From assembly GCA_002353205.1 (NCBI GenBank), contig DEJE01000038.1:14900-78899 (forward strand): a stretch of DNA of 64,000 nt. The letters run 5' to 3'. The notes under the pieces are model-generated. The model was not told where the DNA came from and searched no databases. It saw nothing but the letters and a program-made list of their open reading frames with translations. This document shows positions 26,551-35,492 of the stretch, one piece after another. Position 1 is the stretch's first letter, and the number at the start of each line of letters is the position of its first letter. A program made the translations under genes and the position numbers. Source of the stretch: Prevotella sp. UBA2756. Its GTDB lineage: Bacteria > Bacteroidota > Bacteroidia > Bacteroidales > Bacteroidaceae.

Positions 26551-26685
26551 CAAAAAAAGACGGCCTACACATCACGTGCAGGCCGTCAAATTAAAACTAA
26601 ATTAACTCAAGTTTATAGGGATGCTTGCTCTCACGAGTTCGCTATGCAATCTCGCAAATGCGAGATAATACATTCTTTTGTTACG
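26551..26685 (-). ncRNA. Candidate small RNA, about 135 nt
   Basis: A free-standing minus-strand unit with no reading frame. Promoter: TAACTTTG at 26691-26698 with TTTG 20 bases upstream. Terminator: GACGGCCTGCAC / GTGTAGGCCGTC hairpin plus seven T, at 26552-26587. Between them the RNA would begin with a hairpin ATCTCGC / GCGAGAT (about 26648-26666) and a second CTCGTGAG-capped stem. It cannot be the 3' end of pnuT, because its own promoter starts it. Family not recognised; an Rfam scan would decide. Confidence 0.55.
26559..26587 (-). terminator. Terminator of the candidate small RNA
   Basis: 12-bp stem with one mismatch and a 5-base loop followed by seven T on the minus strand. It lies 31 bases past the protease stop and may also stop plus-strand transcripts weakly. 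Confidence 0.8.
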
Positions 26686-26690
26686 TGGTG

Positions 26691-26735
26691 CAAAGTTATA
26701 CTTAATTTTTTGTTCCTGCAAAAGTTAGCAGGAAC
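26691..26735 (-). promoter_or_regulatory. Small-RNA promoter with inverted repeat over the -33 element
   Basis: -7 box TAACTTTG (26691-26698), and a perfect 8-bp inverted repeat GTTCCTGC / GCAGGAAC (26712-26735) whose loop and arm contain the TTTG -33 element (26719-26722 on the plus strand as CAAA). A repressor bound here would block the promoter (inference). Confidence 0.55.
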
Positions 26736-26853
26736 ATTCAACGAAAACCTTTCCGATTTAATTATTTTTCACTAAAACACCTTTGTCGAGACGCTTTTAT
26801 GCTGATTTTAGCAACATAAAACGTTCGTCGGGACAGGCTTCTGACAGCAAAAA

Positions 26854-27489
26854 CTATGATGCCGACTTCTCGCGGGATGGGTCCTGAGCCATCATTCGTT
26901 TCCACTTGAAGTACCCCATGACGGCAATCACCACGTAAAGGCCGTAGAGACTGGCTTTGAACGGGATGTCTTTGTAGAAGTAGAGCACACATGTGACGGC
27001 ATCGACGACAATCCAAATGAGCCATTGTTCAAGGTATTTGTGCGAGAGGGCAATGATGCCAACGATGCTGAGGGCCGTAGTGAACGAGTCGGCCACCGGC
27101 ACGCGCGAGTCGGTGCATGTCACCAGGAAGGCATAGAGTGCTCCCCAGATGGCCAGCGTGATGAGCGCCCACGGCACGATGAGGCTTTTCTTGATGTGCG
27201 TGATGGGCATCTCTTTCGGCTTCGCCTTCTCCGCTGCGTGTTCTCCGGAAGCTTTCCTGAAGGGGCTTTTCCATGCTATGAAGCCATAGATGGTCATTGC
27301 CAGATAGTAGAACTCCATGCCGCAGTCGGCATAGAGTCCTTTCTGGTAGTAGAGTACGATGCCGAGGGCTTCCATGAAGAAGCCTACGACCCACATCCAA
27401 ATGCTGGCACGATATTCGAGCACGATGTAAGCGAGCCCGAGTATCGTGGTCAGCATGTCGAGCCAATGATCCGCTATAAACTGAGCCAT
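26854..27489 (-). CDS. pnuT: PnuC-family transporter, probably thiamine (PnuT)
   Basis: 211-residue inner-membrane protein of the PnuC vitamin-uptake family with about seven hydrophobic segments. Family-typical pieces: LGLAYIVLEYRASIWMWVVG, YYLAMTIYGFIAWK (with the W-containing box), and WLIWIVVDAVTCVLYFYKD near the end. It lies 51 bases after a TonB receptor gene that is headed by a TPP riboswitch, so thiamine rather than nicotinamide riboside is the probable cargo (context inference). The thiamine pyrophosphokinase that often completes this cluster is absent here. Confidence 0.9.
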   Translation of the reverse strand: MAQFIADHWLDMLTTILGLAYIVLEYRASIWMWVVGFFMEALGIVLYYQKGLYADCGMEFYYLAMTIYGFIAWKSPFRKASGEHAAEKAKPKEMPITHIKKSLIVPWALITLAIWGALYAFLVTCTDSRVPVADSFTTALSIVGIIALSHKYLEQWLIWIVVDAVTCVLYFYKDIPFKASLYGLYVVIAVMGYFKWKRMMAQDPSREKSAS

Positions 27490-27540
27490 ATTTATTTCTT
27501 TTCCTTTGAGCGTGTGTCGTGTGTCGTTATGGGAGGGTCA

Positions 27541-30018
27541 TCAGAACCGGAGCGTCAGGCTGCCCATGGCTGTAAAGCCGGCCATCGGGATGAAGCCTAT
27601 CTGGTAGTAGCGGTTGTCGGGTGTGTGGCCGTAGCTCTCTGCGATGGCCGAGTATACCCATCCGCTGCTGGCATAGTGCGCGTTGAAGATATTGTTCAGA
27701 TTCAAGCCCACCACGGCCTCTTTCACACCGATGACCTTGAGCGGCAGCGTGTAGCTCAGGTTGATGTTTGTAGTGGAATAAGCAGGCAGTGAGCGGTCTT
27801 TGTGCTCCGTGTTGTCCAGATATTGACGGCTCACATAGCCCGTATGCCACACCGCCTGCCATCCGTGATAGTGTAGGTTGATGAATCCGTTGAGGATTGC
27901 CGACGGCGAGAAGGCCAGCGTGGAGTTGTCGTAGTGGAACTGGCGCAGTTCGTCACCATTGCCGTCGCAATGGTATTTAGCAGCGTCGGTGTTGCCTTCC
28001 CAGTCGTCCCAGTCTTCCACAAACTCATCGAAGTCCTTGATCTTGTTCTTGCTCAGTGCCGCATTGCCCTCTATCGTCAGCCAGGGCGTGGCGTCCCAGC
28101 TGGCCGTCAGCTCAATACCCATGCGGTAGGAGTCTTTGATGTTGGTGGTGAGCGGTTCACCGATGTCGCTTGTGGCTCCCGTCTGTACGAACTGGTCGGT
28201 GTAGTCCATATAATAAAGGTTCGCACCCGCGCGGAAACTGTTCGATGTGTAGTTGTAGCCCATCTCGTAGTCGACCAGTTGCTCGGCCTTCGGTGCTGGG
28301 TAGTTGCCGTTGTCGGTGAAGTTGTTGCGCTCGGGCTCGCGGTGGCTCAGTGCTACCGATGCGAAGGCGTGGTGTCCTCCCTGATGGAAGCTGACGCCTG
28401 CTTTCGGGTTGAAGAAATCCCATTTCTTGTCGATGTCGAGCATGTGCTTCTCATACAGATATGTCTGATTATTGTAAAGGAACTTGTCGTTGTAGCCGTC
28501 GGTCTTGTATCCCACGTGGCGGTACTGCATGTCGGCAAACACGTCCCACTGGTCATTGATGTGGTAGAGGGCCTTGACGAATCCGCTGGCATCGAACTTC
28601 TTGGCGTCGGAGTCATAGTATTGGTAGTCGCCGTTACGCATGAGCAGGCTGCGAAGGGTGTTGTCGCTCAGGTAGGTGGCGTAGCCGAAGTGGTTGCCGT
28701 CGAACTGCTGCACCGACAGTCCGCCCACCACGTCCCAGTCGTTGTCCTTGAAACTGATGTTCCACAGGGCGCCGTAGGTGTCTTGTCGGAGGCCCTTCTT
28801 GCGCACCCAGTCGGTCTTTTTGACGCCACCGAGTGCCTCGCCGTTGAAGTCGGCGTTGGGCAGGCCCAGTTTCTTGATTTTATTGTTGTAGCGGAACTCA
28901 CTATAGTAACCGTAGCCGTAGGTGTAGTGCAGCGTTGCCGTTGTGCTCCATTTGTCGTTGATGTCCCATGCTGCGGTCAGGATGTTGTGGTCCTGCCAGA
29001 AGTTATCGGTGGTTTTGGGCCAGAACGTTCCGTCGGTCATCATGTATCGCTCGGTCATGTAATTGCCGTCTGCATCGCGTGCAAAGTTTCCTTCGGCATC
29101 GTAAGCGAAATGCTCATAGAGCGAGTTGTAGCGTCCCAGCCCCACGTTATAGAGGTCTTCGTAGGTCTTGATGCCAGTGTTGGCGCCGTATGTACCGTCC
29201 ATCAGCGAGAGGTCGTCGTTGCCTGCGGTCACTCCGTTCCATGCCTGCCCGGTCTTCTCGAAGTTTCCGATGTTCTTATATCTGACGACGAGGTTGTCAG
29301 ACACCCAACTCAGGCCGCCGTAGTAGGAGCCCGAGCGGCCACTGGTGCCGTGAATATAGCCGTCGGTGTTGGTCTGGTGGTAGGCACCGTCGATGATGAG
29401 GTGGTCCCAAAGCAGTCCGGTGGAGAACGATGCTCCTATGTTGAGCGTGTTGTACGATCCGTAGGAGAAGTTCAGCTCTCCGCCGGCCTTCGTCGAGGGT
29501 GCTTTGGTCGACAGTGCTATCGTGCCGCCGAAGGCCCCGTCGCCGTTGGTCGATGTTCCGACGCCGCGTTGTATCTGTGCGCTGCCCATGAGCGAGCCAT
29601 ACGAGTTCATGTTGGCCCAGAACACCGTCTGGTCTTCGGGCGAGTTGAGAGGAACGCCGTCGAGCGTCACGTTGATGCGCGACCCTCCTGCACCTCGTAT
29701 GCGCATGTAAGTCGTTCCTGTGCCCACGCCGTTTTCGCTCCAGGCCAGCACGCCCGGTGTCTGCGAGAAGAGGAATGGCAGTTCGCGTCCGGTTTTCGAG
29801 AAGCGGTCGAGCTCGTCTTTCTTCATGTTGGCCACGGCAAACGGGGCATTCTTCGGAGCCCATACGCCGCGAACCACTACCTCCTGCAGCTCGGCCATCC
29901 GCAGCGAGTCGTTGTCATCCTGATCAGTGGCAGCACCAGGGCTTGCCGTTGACGCTGCATACGGCAGTCCGGCCGCTATCACTGCGGCTAAGGCTGCAAA
30001 AAAATCTTTTCTCTTCAT
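27541..30018 (-). CDS. TonB-dependent receptor, thiamine-regulated
   Basis: 825-residue outer-membrane receptor. Start taken at MKRKDFFAALAAV (30018), which has a good signal peptide; the ATG at 30048 adds ten non-hydrophobic residues. Plug domain contains AELQEVVVRGVWAPKNAPFA, SQTPGVLAWSENG and RIRGAGGSRINVTLDGVPLN; the rest is a 22-strand-type barrel ending in a terminal Phe (SLTLRF) as expected for outer-membrane assembly. A TPP riboswitch lies in its leader and a PnuC-type transporter follows, so thiamine or its phosphates are the likely ligand. No N-terminal carboxypeptidase-like domain is seen. Confidence 0.92.
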   Translation of the reverse strand: MKRKDFFAALAAVIAAGLPYAASTASPGAATDQDDNDSLRMAELQEVVVRGVWAPKNAPFAVANMKKDELDRFSKTGRELPFLFSQTPGVLAWSENGVGTGTTYMRIRGAGGSRINVTLDGVPLNSPEDQTVFWANMNSYGSLMGSAQIQRGVGTSTNGDGAFGGTIALSTKAPSTKAGGELNFSYGSYNTLNIGASFSTGLLWDHLIIDGAYHQTNTDGYIHGTSGRSGSYYGGLSWVSDNLVVRYKNIGNFEKTGQAWNGVTAGNDDLSLMDGTYGANTGIKTYEDLYNVGLGRYNSLYEHFAYDAEGNFARDADGNYMTERYMMTDGTFWPKTTDNFWQDHNILTAAWDINDKWSTTATLHYTYGYGYYSEFRYNNKIKKLGLPNADFNGEALGGVKKTDWVRKKGLRQDTYGALWNISFKDNDWDVVGGLSVQQFDGNHFGYATYLSDNTLRSLLMRNGDYQYYDSDAKKFDASGFVKALYHINDQWDVFADMQYRHVGYKTDGYNDKFLYNNQTYLYEKHMLDIDKKWDFFNPKAGVSFHQGGHHAFASVALSHREPERNNFTDNGNYPAPKAEQLVDYEMGYNYTSNSFRAGANLYYMDYTDQFVQTGATSDIGEPLTTNIKDSYRMGIELTASWDATPWLTIEGNAALSKNKIKDFDEFVEDWDDWEGNTDAAKYHCDGNGDELRQFHYDNSTLAFSPSAILNGFINLHYHGWQAVWHTGYVSRQYLDNTEHKDRSLPAYSTTNINLSYTLPLKVIGVKEAVVGLNLNNIFNAHYASSGWVYSAIAESYGHTPDNRYYQIGFIPMAGFTAMGSLTLRF

Positions 30019-30138
30019 TGTAAGACAATTGAATTTTGTGTGAAACATCTGGGGAAACCATGATGCTTAACCCTTGCGGTGCGGCCTCGACAACTGTCTT
30101 TTTGCGGCAGTTCAGCGAAAAAACCATGGAATTGTTCG

Positions 30139-30219
30139 GCCGTTGTTCCCTTCGTCGGCATTACCCGAATCAGGTTCATAGGGTCTGATCTCAGCCTGCC
30201 CACGGCAGACACCCCCAAA
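30139..30219 (-). promoter_or_regulatory. TPP (THI-box) riboswitch
   Basis: Minus-strand sequence carries the conserved thi-box pieces in order: GGCTGAGA, ACCC, TGAACCTGAT, GGGTAATGCC and the closing GAAGGGAACAA. It lies about 120 bases before the TonB receptor start. That gap contains several possible pairings but no clear terminator with a T run, so control may act on translation. Confidence 0.95.
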
Positions 30220-30242
30220 ACTTACCTTTTGTAAATCGGTTG

Positions 30243-30250
30243 CAAAGTTA
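30243..30250 (-). promoter_or_regulatory. -7 box for the riboswitch-controlled operon
   Basis: TAACTTTG on the minus strand, about 25 bases upstream of the TPP aptamer. Confidence 0.65.
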
Positions 30251-30299
30251 CGACTTTTCTGTCAATTGGCCAAAGAAAAGGCCATCTTTGTTCCATCGT

Positions 30300-31148
30300 T
30301 CAGCGCATAAAGGCGTCGATGTCGGCCATGCGGGCCTCGCCGACGCGTCGTCCCAGCTCATAGACGCGGTGCATCTCCTCGGGATTGTGGGAAATGTGTC
30401 CGATGGGGAGTTTCTCCTCGGGTCTGATGACGAGCGTGTTGCCCATGGCCTCTGCCTGCTCCACGTAGGCCAGCTGCTGGTTGTACATCAGATGGCGCTG
30501 CTCCATCGTTTTCACGATTTCAGGATAACGGCGCAGACTCCGGCGGATGAGTGGCATCAGTCGGGTAGGGCGCTTCACGAAATCCTTGGGTTGCGTCAGT
30601 ACGACGATGTTTTTCTCGTAGCCGATTCCGTGGAAGAAGGCCAGGGGGATGGAGTCAGCCATGCCGCCGTCGAGCAGCTTGTGACCTTCGAGCTCCACCA
30701 CGCGTGACACCACGGGCATCGAGGCTGAGGCTCGAATCCATTCGCACATCTCGTAGCCACCCTTCATACATTTCTTATATACAGCCTTGCCTGTCTCCAC
30801 GTCGGTGCATACCACGTAGAACTCGGTCGGCGATGCTTCGAAGGTCTCGTTGTCAAACGGGTCGTACTCCGTGGGAACAATGTGGTAGGCGAACTCCGCA
30901 CCATAGAGGTCGCCAGTCTTCAGCAGCGACCACAGACTACAATAGCGGCGGTCTTTGGCGAAGCGCATGTTGTAGCGGATGGCTCGTCCGGCCTGCCCCG
31001 ACTTGTAGTTGCAACCGAAGGCCGCTCCTGCCGACACACCGACGATGCCGTCGAACGTCACACCGTGCTCCATCATCACGTCCATTACGCCAGCCGAGAA
31101 CAACCCGCGCATGGCTCCTCCTTCCAGCACCAGTCCTGTCTTCATCAT
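30300..31148 (-). CDS. Patatin-like phospholipase
   Basis: 282-residue cytosolic lipid acyl hydrolase. Oxyanion loop GLVLEGGAMRGLFSAG (about 5-20), nucleophile Ser in GVSAG (about 38-42), and the catalytic Asp in LLDGGMADSIP, the YjjU-like arrangement of patatins. The start could be the first or second of two adjacent Met. It has its own promoter 22 bases upstream, so it is probably not the tail of the capsule operon. Substrate lipid unknown. Confidence 0.9.
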   Translation of the reverse strand: MMKTGLVLEGGAMRGLFSAGVMDVMMEHGVTFDGIVGVSAGAAFGCNYKSGQAGRAIRYNMRFAKDRRYCSLWSLLKTGDLYGAEFAYHIVPTEYDPFDNETFEASPTEFYVVCTDVETGKAVYKKCMKGGYEMCEWIRASASMPVVSRVVELEGHKLLDGGMADSIPLAFFHGIGYEKNIVVLTQPKDFVKRPTRLMPLIRRSLRRYPEIVKTMEQRHLMYNQQLAYVEQAEAMGNTLVIRPEEKLPIGHISHNPEEMHRVYELGRRVGEARMADIDAFMR

Positions 31149-31169
31149 CTATCGTTTGGTTACTGCGTG

Positions 31170-31177
31170 CAAAGTTA
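31170..31177 (-). promoter_or_regulatory. -7 box for the patatin gene
   Basis: TAACTTTG on the minus strand, 22 bases before the start. Confidence 0.6.
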
Positions 31178-31281
31178 CAAATAAGTGGGGAAACCAACAA
31201 AAGAAAAGCCTCGTCTTTTCTTTTCCGAACGCAAAGCCGGCGTTCTTTCTTCTTGCCAAACCGTTGTTTCTGCAATTGCTG

Positions 31282-32259
31282 TCACCTTCGCTCGCTGAAG
31301 ATATAGGCGCCCGACCAGAAGACTGTCTGCCCTTTCGACAGTGGAAGCCCTACTTCGCCGACGAGCCTGAAGTAGGTCTTGTCGTAGGGCGAAGTGAAGC
31401 AATATTGGCGTTCGGGGTCTGTTGGACACTGGTTGTAGCGTTGCTGTGTGCCCAGCCCGACGCTGTCGAGCAGGCAGCGCACCTGATGGCCGTCGCTCCG
31501 TATGCAGTCGGCTGCTGATACACGCTGCTGCGGACCGTGGTAGCCGTCGTTGCGGAAGGTGTAGATGGTGTCGTGGCATGCCATGCGCACGGTTCCTCCG
31601 AAGCATGACTGAAGACCGTAGTAGTTCTGGATGACGATGTCTTCGAGTGCTTCACTGCTGACGCTGACCGACAATGTGTCGGCATGGAAATGATAGTCGA
31701 CGGTCTCTCGGAGCACCTCGCGCCCATGGCCGTCGGCTTGCTTGGTATTTCCAGCCTGCAAGAGGTTCTCCACGACGACGTGCACGTCGCGGCAAGGACG
31801 GTTGCTGATATCGGCCGTCAGTGGTTGTCCGTCGATGATGGTCGAGATGCTTGCAGTACGCGCTGTCGGACTTCCCGAGAGGTCGCCGTCGCAGCCGTGC
31901 CAGCCGCCGGTGAAGCCACTGTTCTCGTTGCCGTTGGCCACAGCCACCATCCAGTAGGGACCCACCCAGTCGGAGTAGCTCACGTAGCGCAGTCCGTTGG
32001 ACCCCGTGTCGGCAATCTGTTGTGACGTGTTGTGTATGTAGCTGAGCTGTTTGATCTGTGCCAGACGGTTGACTCCGCAGGCTCCTATCGTCACTTCAAG
32101 GTCGTGGTCGGTCACATAGTGACGCACCACAGACACCTCGCCGTCGACGACGCTAACCTTGAAGCGGTCGACCGCCACAGGTTCGTGCTCGTCGATGCTG
32201 ATGTCTTTCGAGCATGACACGGTCAGCAGCGCAATGAAGAGAATGAGTAGCTTGATCAT
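31282..32259 (-). CDS. Predicted lipoprotein of unknown function
   Basis: 325 residues. A lipobox LTVSCS puts the lipidated Cys at about residue 16, so the mature protein is membrane-anchored on the periplasmic or outer-membrane side. The rest is Cys-containing and beta-rich, with Trp/Gly-rich pieces (SYSDWVGPYWMVAVANGNEN, GFTGGWHGCDGDLSG); no family is recognised. Several Cys suggest disulfides. It begins 15 bases after the aminotransferase stop and may be the last gene of the capsule operon, but a polysaccharide role is only inferred from position. Confidence 0.75.
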   Translation of the reverse strand: MIKLLILFIALLTVSCSKDISIDEHEPVAVDRFKVSVVDGEVSVVRHYVTDHDLEVTIGACGVNRLAQIKQLSYIHNTSQQIADTGSNGLRYVSYSDWVGPYWMVAVANGNENSGFTGGWHGCDGDLSGSPTARTASISTIIDGQPLTADISNRPCRDVHVVVENLLQAGNTKQADGHGREVLRETVDYHFHADTLSVSVSSEALEDIVIQNYYGLQSCFGGTVRMACHDTIYTFRNDGYHGPQQRVSAADCIRSDGHQVRCLLDSVGLGTQQRYNQCPTDPERQYCFTSPYDKTYFRLVGEVGLPLSKGQTVFWSGAYIFSERR

Positions 32260-32274
32260 CCTATGCCGTGAACT

Positions 32275-33450
32275 TTAAACTATGAACTGATTAATGCTCT
32301 CAGCTACACACTTGGCCTCGTCGAGGGAGAGAACCGGACTGATTGGAATGCTGAGCTCCTGACGGTGAATGCGTTCGGTGACAGGCAGGCTCATGTCGTT
32401 CCACTGGCGGTAGCACTCTTGTTTGTGAGGAGGAATGGGGTAGTGAATGAGCGTTTGTATGCCCTGATCGGCGAGGAAGGCTTGCAGACGGTCGCGCTCA
32501 GAACAAAGAATGGGGAAGATGTGGTAGACGTTGCTGGCATCGGGCAGACGACGGGGCAGGGTGATGAGCGGATGGCTGATGTTGTCGTAGAAGTAAGCTG
32601 CAATCTGCTGACGGTGTGCGTTGTCTTCGTCGAGATGCTTTAGCTTTACGTCAAGGACGGCGGCCTGCAGTTCGTCAAGGCGGCTGTTGCGACCTCTGTA
32701 CTTGAAGACATACTTCCGTTGCGAGCCATAGTTGGCCAAAGCACGGATGGTGTCGGCCAAATCCTTGTCGTCGGTTGTCACGGCTCCGGCGTCGCCTAAT
32801 GCGCCAAGGTTCTTTCCCGGGTAGAAGCTGTGGCCTGCGGCATCGCCGAGTGAACCGGTACGACGAAAGGTGGGGACGTCTCCTCCCCATGTCCCTGAGG
32901 AGGATGTTTGGTGCTCCAAGGACCCGATAGGTGTGTTTGGGAGAGCATAGCATCCGTGGGCCTGAGCGTTGTCTTCAACTAACTTGAGGTTGTACTGACG
33001 GCAGAGAGCCCCGATTCTTTCCGTGTATGCACAGCGTCCGTAAAGATGTACTATAAGAATAGAACGCGTGCGCGAGGTGATGGCTTGTTCGATGAGGCTG
33101 TCGTCCATCTCGAGCGTCGTCAGGTCGGGCTCCACGAGCACGGGCTTCAGTCCGTTCTCGGTCAGCGCGAGGATGGAAGCGATATAGGTATTGGCCGGAA
33201 CGATGACCTCGTCGCCGGGTTTCATCACACCCATCTCGATGTAGGCGCGGTAGATCCAAGTGAGGGCATCCAGCCCGTTAGCCACTCCCACACAGTACTT
33301 CGTGCCGATATACTGTGCGTAATGTTCCTCGAAGGCAGCATTCTCGCTGCTTTGCAGATACCATCCTGAATCGATGACACGTGCTACAGCCTCATGTATC
33401 TCGTCGGCATGGAGTCGTGTAACGGCTTTTAAATCCAAGAACTTAATCAT
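32275..33450 (-). CDS. DegT/DnrJ/EryC1 sugar aminotransferase with insertion
   Basis: 391-residue PLP enzyme that transaminates a nucleotide-linked keto-sugar (FdtB/QdtB-like group) to give an amino sugar for the surface polymer. Motifs: SGWYLQSSENAAFEEHYA, GDEVIVPANTYIAS, VEDNAQAHGC, and the PLP lysine in HSFYPGKNLGALGDAGAV. Residues 169-195 (bases 32866-32946) are 27 extra residues between HGCY and RRTGSLGD where relatives have few or none; the DNA is a diverged copy of the GC-rich palindrome found at 3500 and 5318. It overlaps the preceding glycosyltransferase by four bases. Product identity is not certain. Confidence 0.9.
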   Translation of the reverse strand: MIKFLDLKAVTRLHADEIHEAVARVIDSGWYLQSSENAAFEEHYAQYIGTKYCVGVANGLDALTWIYRAYIEMGVMKPGDEVIVPANTYIASILALTENGLKPVLVEPDLTTLEMDDSLIEQAITSRTRSILIVHLYGRCAYTERIGALCRQYNLKLVEDNAQAHGCYALPNTPIGSLEHQTSSSGTWGGDVPTFRRTGSLGDAAGHSFYPGKNLGALGDAGAVTTDDKDLADTIRALANYGSQRKYVFKYRGRNSRLDELQAAVLDVKLKHLDEDNAHRQQIAAYFYDNISHPLITLPRRLPDASNVYHIFPILCSERDRLQAFLADQGIQTLIHYPIPPHKQECYRQWNDMSLPVTERIHRQELSIPISPVLSLDEAKCVAESINQFIV

Positions 33451-34694
33451 GGTCGTATGTTTGATGGTGAGGTTCTCTCCATGAGAACGTGTCTGTAGAG
33501 TTCCATGTACTCGTTATAGCGCTCTTGCTGATCGAAGCGTCCGACAACCGACTTCCGACATTCGTCCCTGACAATGGCCCTGTCGGCGTTGCACAGATGT
33601 TTGATAGCAGCAACGGCGGCCTCCATATCTCCTTGCTCCACCACGCAGCCATTACGGTTGTTGACGGCTTCCGGACATCCACCCGTGCGGTAAGTAATAA
33701 CAGGCGTTCCGCAAGCCAGTGCTTCAAGGTTTGTTGTCGGGAAATTATCTTCCCATGTAGGATTGAAGAAAACAGAAGCCGCATTGTAGAGGCGGGCCAG
33801 CTCGCCGACGTCATCGGTGCGCTGGATTCCGATGATTCCCGACGGAAGGGCATTCACTTGCTTTTTGTTCAGTCCTACGAGAACGATGGAGAAGCTGTCG
33901 GCAAGCAGTTGTCGCAGGCGGTAGAAGTCATTGATGCCTTTCTGCTTATACCATTTCGAGGCGACGCCAAGGATGATATGCCTGTCTGAAGGTACCCCAT
34001 ATTTGTGCAGCACCTCTTTACTGTCAGGCAAAATGCAGAAGCGCGACATGTCAATGCCATTGTAAATCAGCTGCCGGTGCAGAGTTTTCATGAATGACTC
34101 TGACACCATATTGTCCAACCACTGGCTTACGGTGACGATGGTCGTTCTCGGAACAGACAGGAAAGCTTTACGTTTGTGTTCGTAGTTCTTCGCAGAGGCA
34201 TCGAGCAATAGGCTCTGCGGATACTCCCTTTTCAGCGGACAGTGGTGGCACTTTGTCTTCCACCGTTCACAGCCGACGGTCATGAAGTGAGCACAATGAC
34301 CCGTGAACGCCCAACAATCGTGAAGTGTCCACACGACAGGGATGCCTGCGTCCGAGAGGAATTGGAACAACAACGGATAGTTCAAGTAGTATCCGTGGAT
34401 GTTATGAAGATGTATGATGTCGGGATTAAGCCCCTGAATATAGCCGATCAGCTTTTGTGTAGCTCGTCGTGAATGCAATCCATGGCTGTCAGTCAGTCGT
34501 GTGGCAGCCACATGAAGATACTCGTCGGTCATGCTGCCGATTCTGAAGAGATGAGACTGACTTGCGTTTGCCCATCGTCCGTATGCGATATGGCTCTCCC
34601 ATCCCTGGCTGATGGCCAGCTGTCCGATACCTTCTGCGATTCTCCCGTGCGATCCCCAGTTGGCAGTTATGTTGATTTGTAATAGTTTTGGCAT
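33447..34694 (-). CDS. Glycosyltransferase family 4
   Basis: 415-residue GT-B enzyme for polymer repeat-unit assembly at the cytoplasmic membrane face. N-terminal INITANWGSHGRIAEGIGQL, central HLHNIHGYYLNYP, and the GT4 EX7E region in NPTWEDNFPTTNLEALACG followed by TPVITYRTGGCPEA. The ATG at 34694 shares a base with the stop of the deacetylase (TGATG), indicating translational coupling; the longer start at 34712 is disfavoured. The donor sugar is unknown. Confidence 0.9.
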   Translation of the reverse strand: MPKLLQINITANWGSHGRIAEGIGQLAISQGWESHIAYGRWANASQSHLFRIGSMTDEYLHVAATRLTDSHGLHSRRATQKLIGYIQGLNPDIIHLHNIHGYYLNYPLLFQFLSDAGIPVVWTLHDCWAFTGHCAHFMTVGCERWKTKCHHCPLKREYPQSLLLDASAKNYEHKRKAFLSVPRTTIVTVSQWLDNMVSESFMKTLHRQLIYNGIDMSRFCILPDSKEVLHKYGVPSDRHIILGVASKWYKQKGINDFYRLRQLLADSFSIVLVGLNKKQVNALPSGIIGIQRTDDVGELARLYNAASVFFNPTWEDNFPTTNLEALACGTPVITYRTGGCPEAVNNRNGCVVEQGDMEAAVAAIKHLCNADRAIVRDECRKSVVGRFDQQERYNEYMELYRHVLMERTSPSNIRP

Positions 34695-35473
34695 CAATAT
34701 GATTTGTTGCAACTGATGAAATAGCTCACGTGCCGATAGGGCCAGAAGGGCTCGAAGTGTCGTCGGTTGATGACACGGCCGCCGAATGAGAAATAGTTCT
34801 TGTAGTCAGACTGTGAGAACACATATTTGTATTGTCGGCAGGCAATGTCGATGGCCTTCAGATTGGCATGCTCGAGTTTACCATACGGGAAAGCAAAATA
34901 GTCGCAAGGTTTCAGCAGATGCTCTTCGATGACGCGTCGGCATGTGTCAATCTGATCGTGAAGGGTTTGCTCGTCGTCGGTATTCACCATGTAATGGTCC
35001 ATGGTATGTGCAGCAATGATGTGACCGCGCGCCGAAAGATCGACCAGATGTTTCCACCGCATGGGTTGCTTGCCGGGCGTAAGCACGATGTCGTTGTTGA
35101 AATGATGGATATATGCGTCGTCACCCTCAACGTAGTTCGGATTGACGAAAAACATGGCGTTAACACCCCGTTTCTCCAATAGGGGAGCAAAAGAATCGTA
35201 GCATTCGGTGAACCCGTCGTCGAAAGTGAAAGCGACAAGCGGTCGGTCAGGACGCTCATGCTTCACAATCATCTGCACGGCTTCCTCAATACGGATAAAC
35301 GTCACGTTTTCGGCCAGTCGGTTGAGCAACCGGTCGAATGTCTCCGGTTCTGGTTCCCCTTGTGTGCGGTGCCCGTTCAAGATATGGATGCCGTTGGCAG
35401 GACGTGCACAGAGTCCGAGAAGGTTCAAGACTTGATGACGCAGGATCGTCCTTGCTTGCATATAGGTGTTCAT
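34694..35473 (-). CDS. Polysaccharide deacetylase (NodB-like)
   Basis: 259-residue carbohydrate esterase 4 domain protein. The metal/catalytic motifs are TFDDGF (Asp pair) and HTMDH; YFAFPYGKLEH is the third motif. No signal peptide is clear, so it may act on a lipid-linked intermediate in the cytoplasm or at the membrane. It lies between two GT4 genes in the capsule operon and would remove N-acetyl groups from the repeat unit (inference). Start is an ATG 20 bases after the upstream gene. Confidence 0.85.
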   Translation of the reverse strand: MNTYMQARTILRHQVLNLLGLCARPANGIHILNGHRTQGEPEPETFDRLLNRLAENVTFIRIEEAVQMIVKHERPDRPLVAFTFDDGFTECYDSFAPLLEKRGVNAMFFVNPNYVEGDDAYIHHFNNDIVLTPGKQPMRWKHLVDLSARGHIIAAHTMDHYMVNTDDEQTLHDQIDTCRRVIEEHLLKPCDYFAFPYGKLEHANLKAIDIACRQYKYVFSQSDYKNYFSFGGRVINRRHFEPFWPYRHVSYFISCNKSY

Positions 35474-35492
35474 GGGCGTTGATAACTTTATA

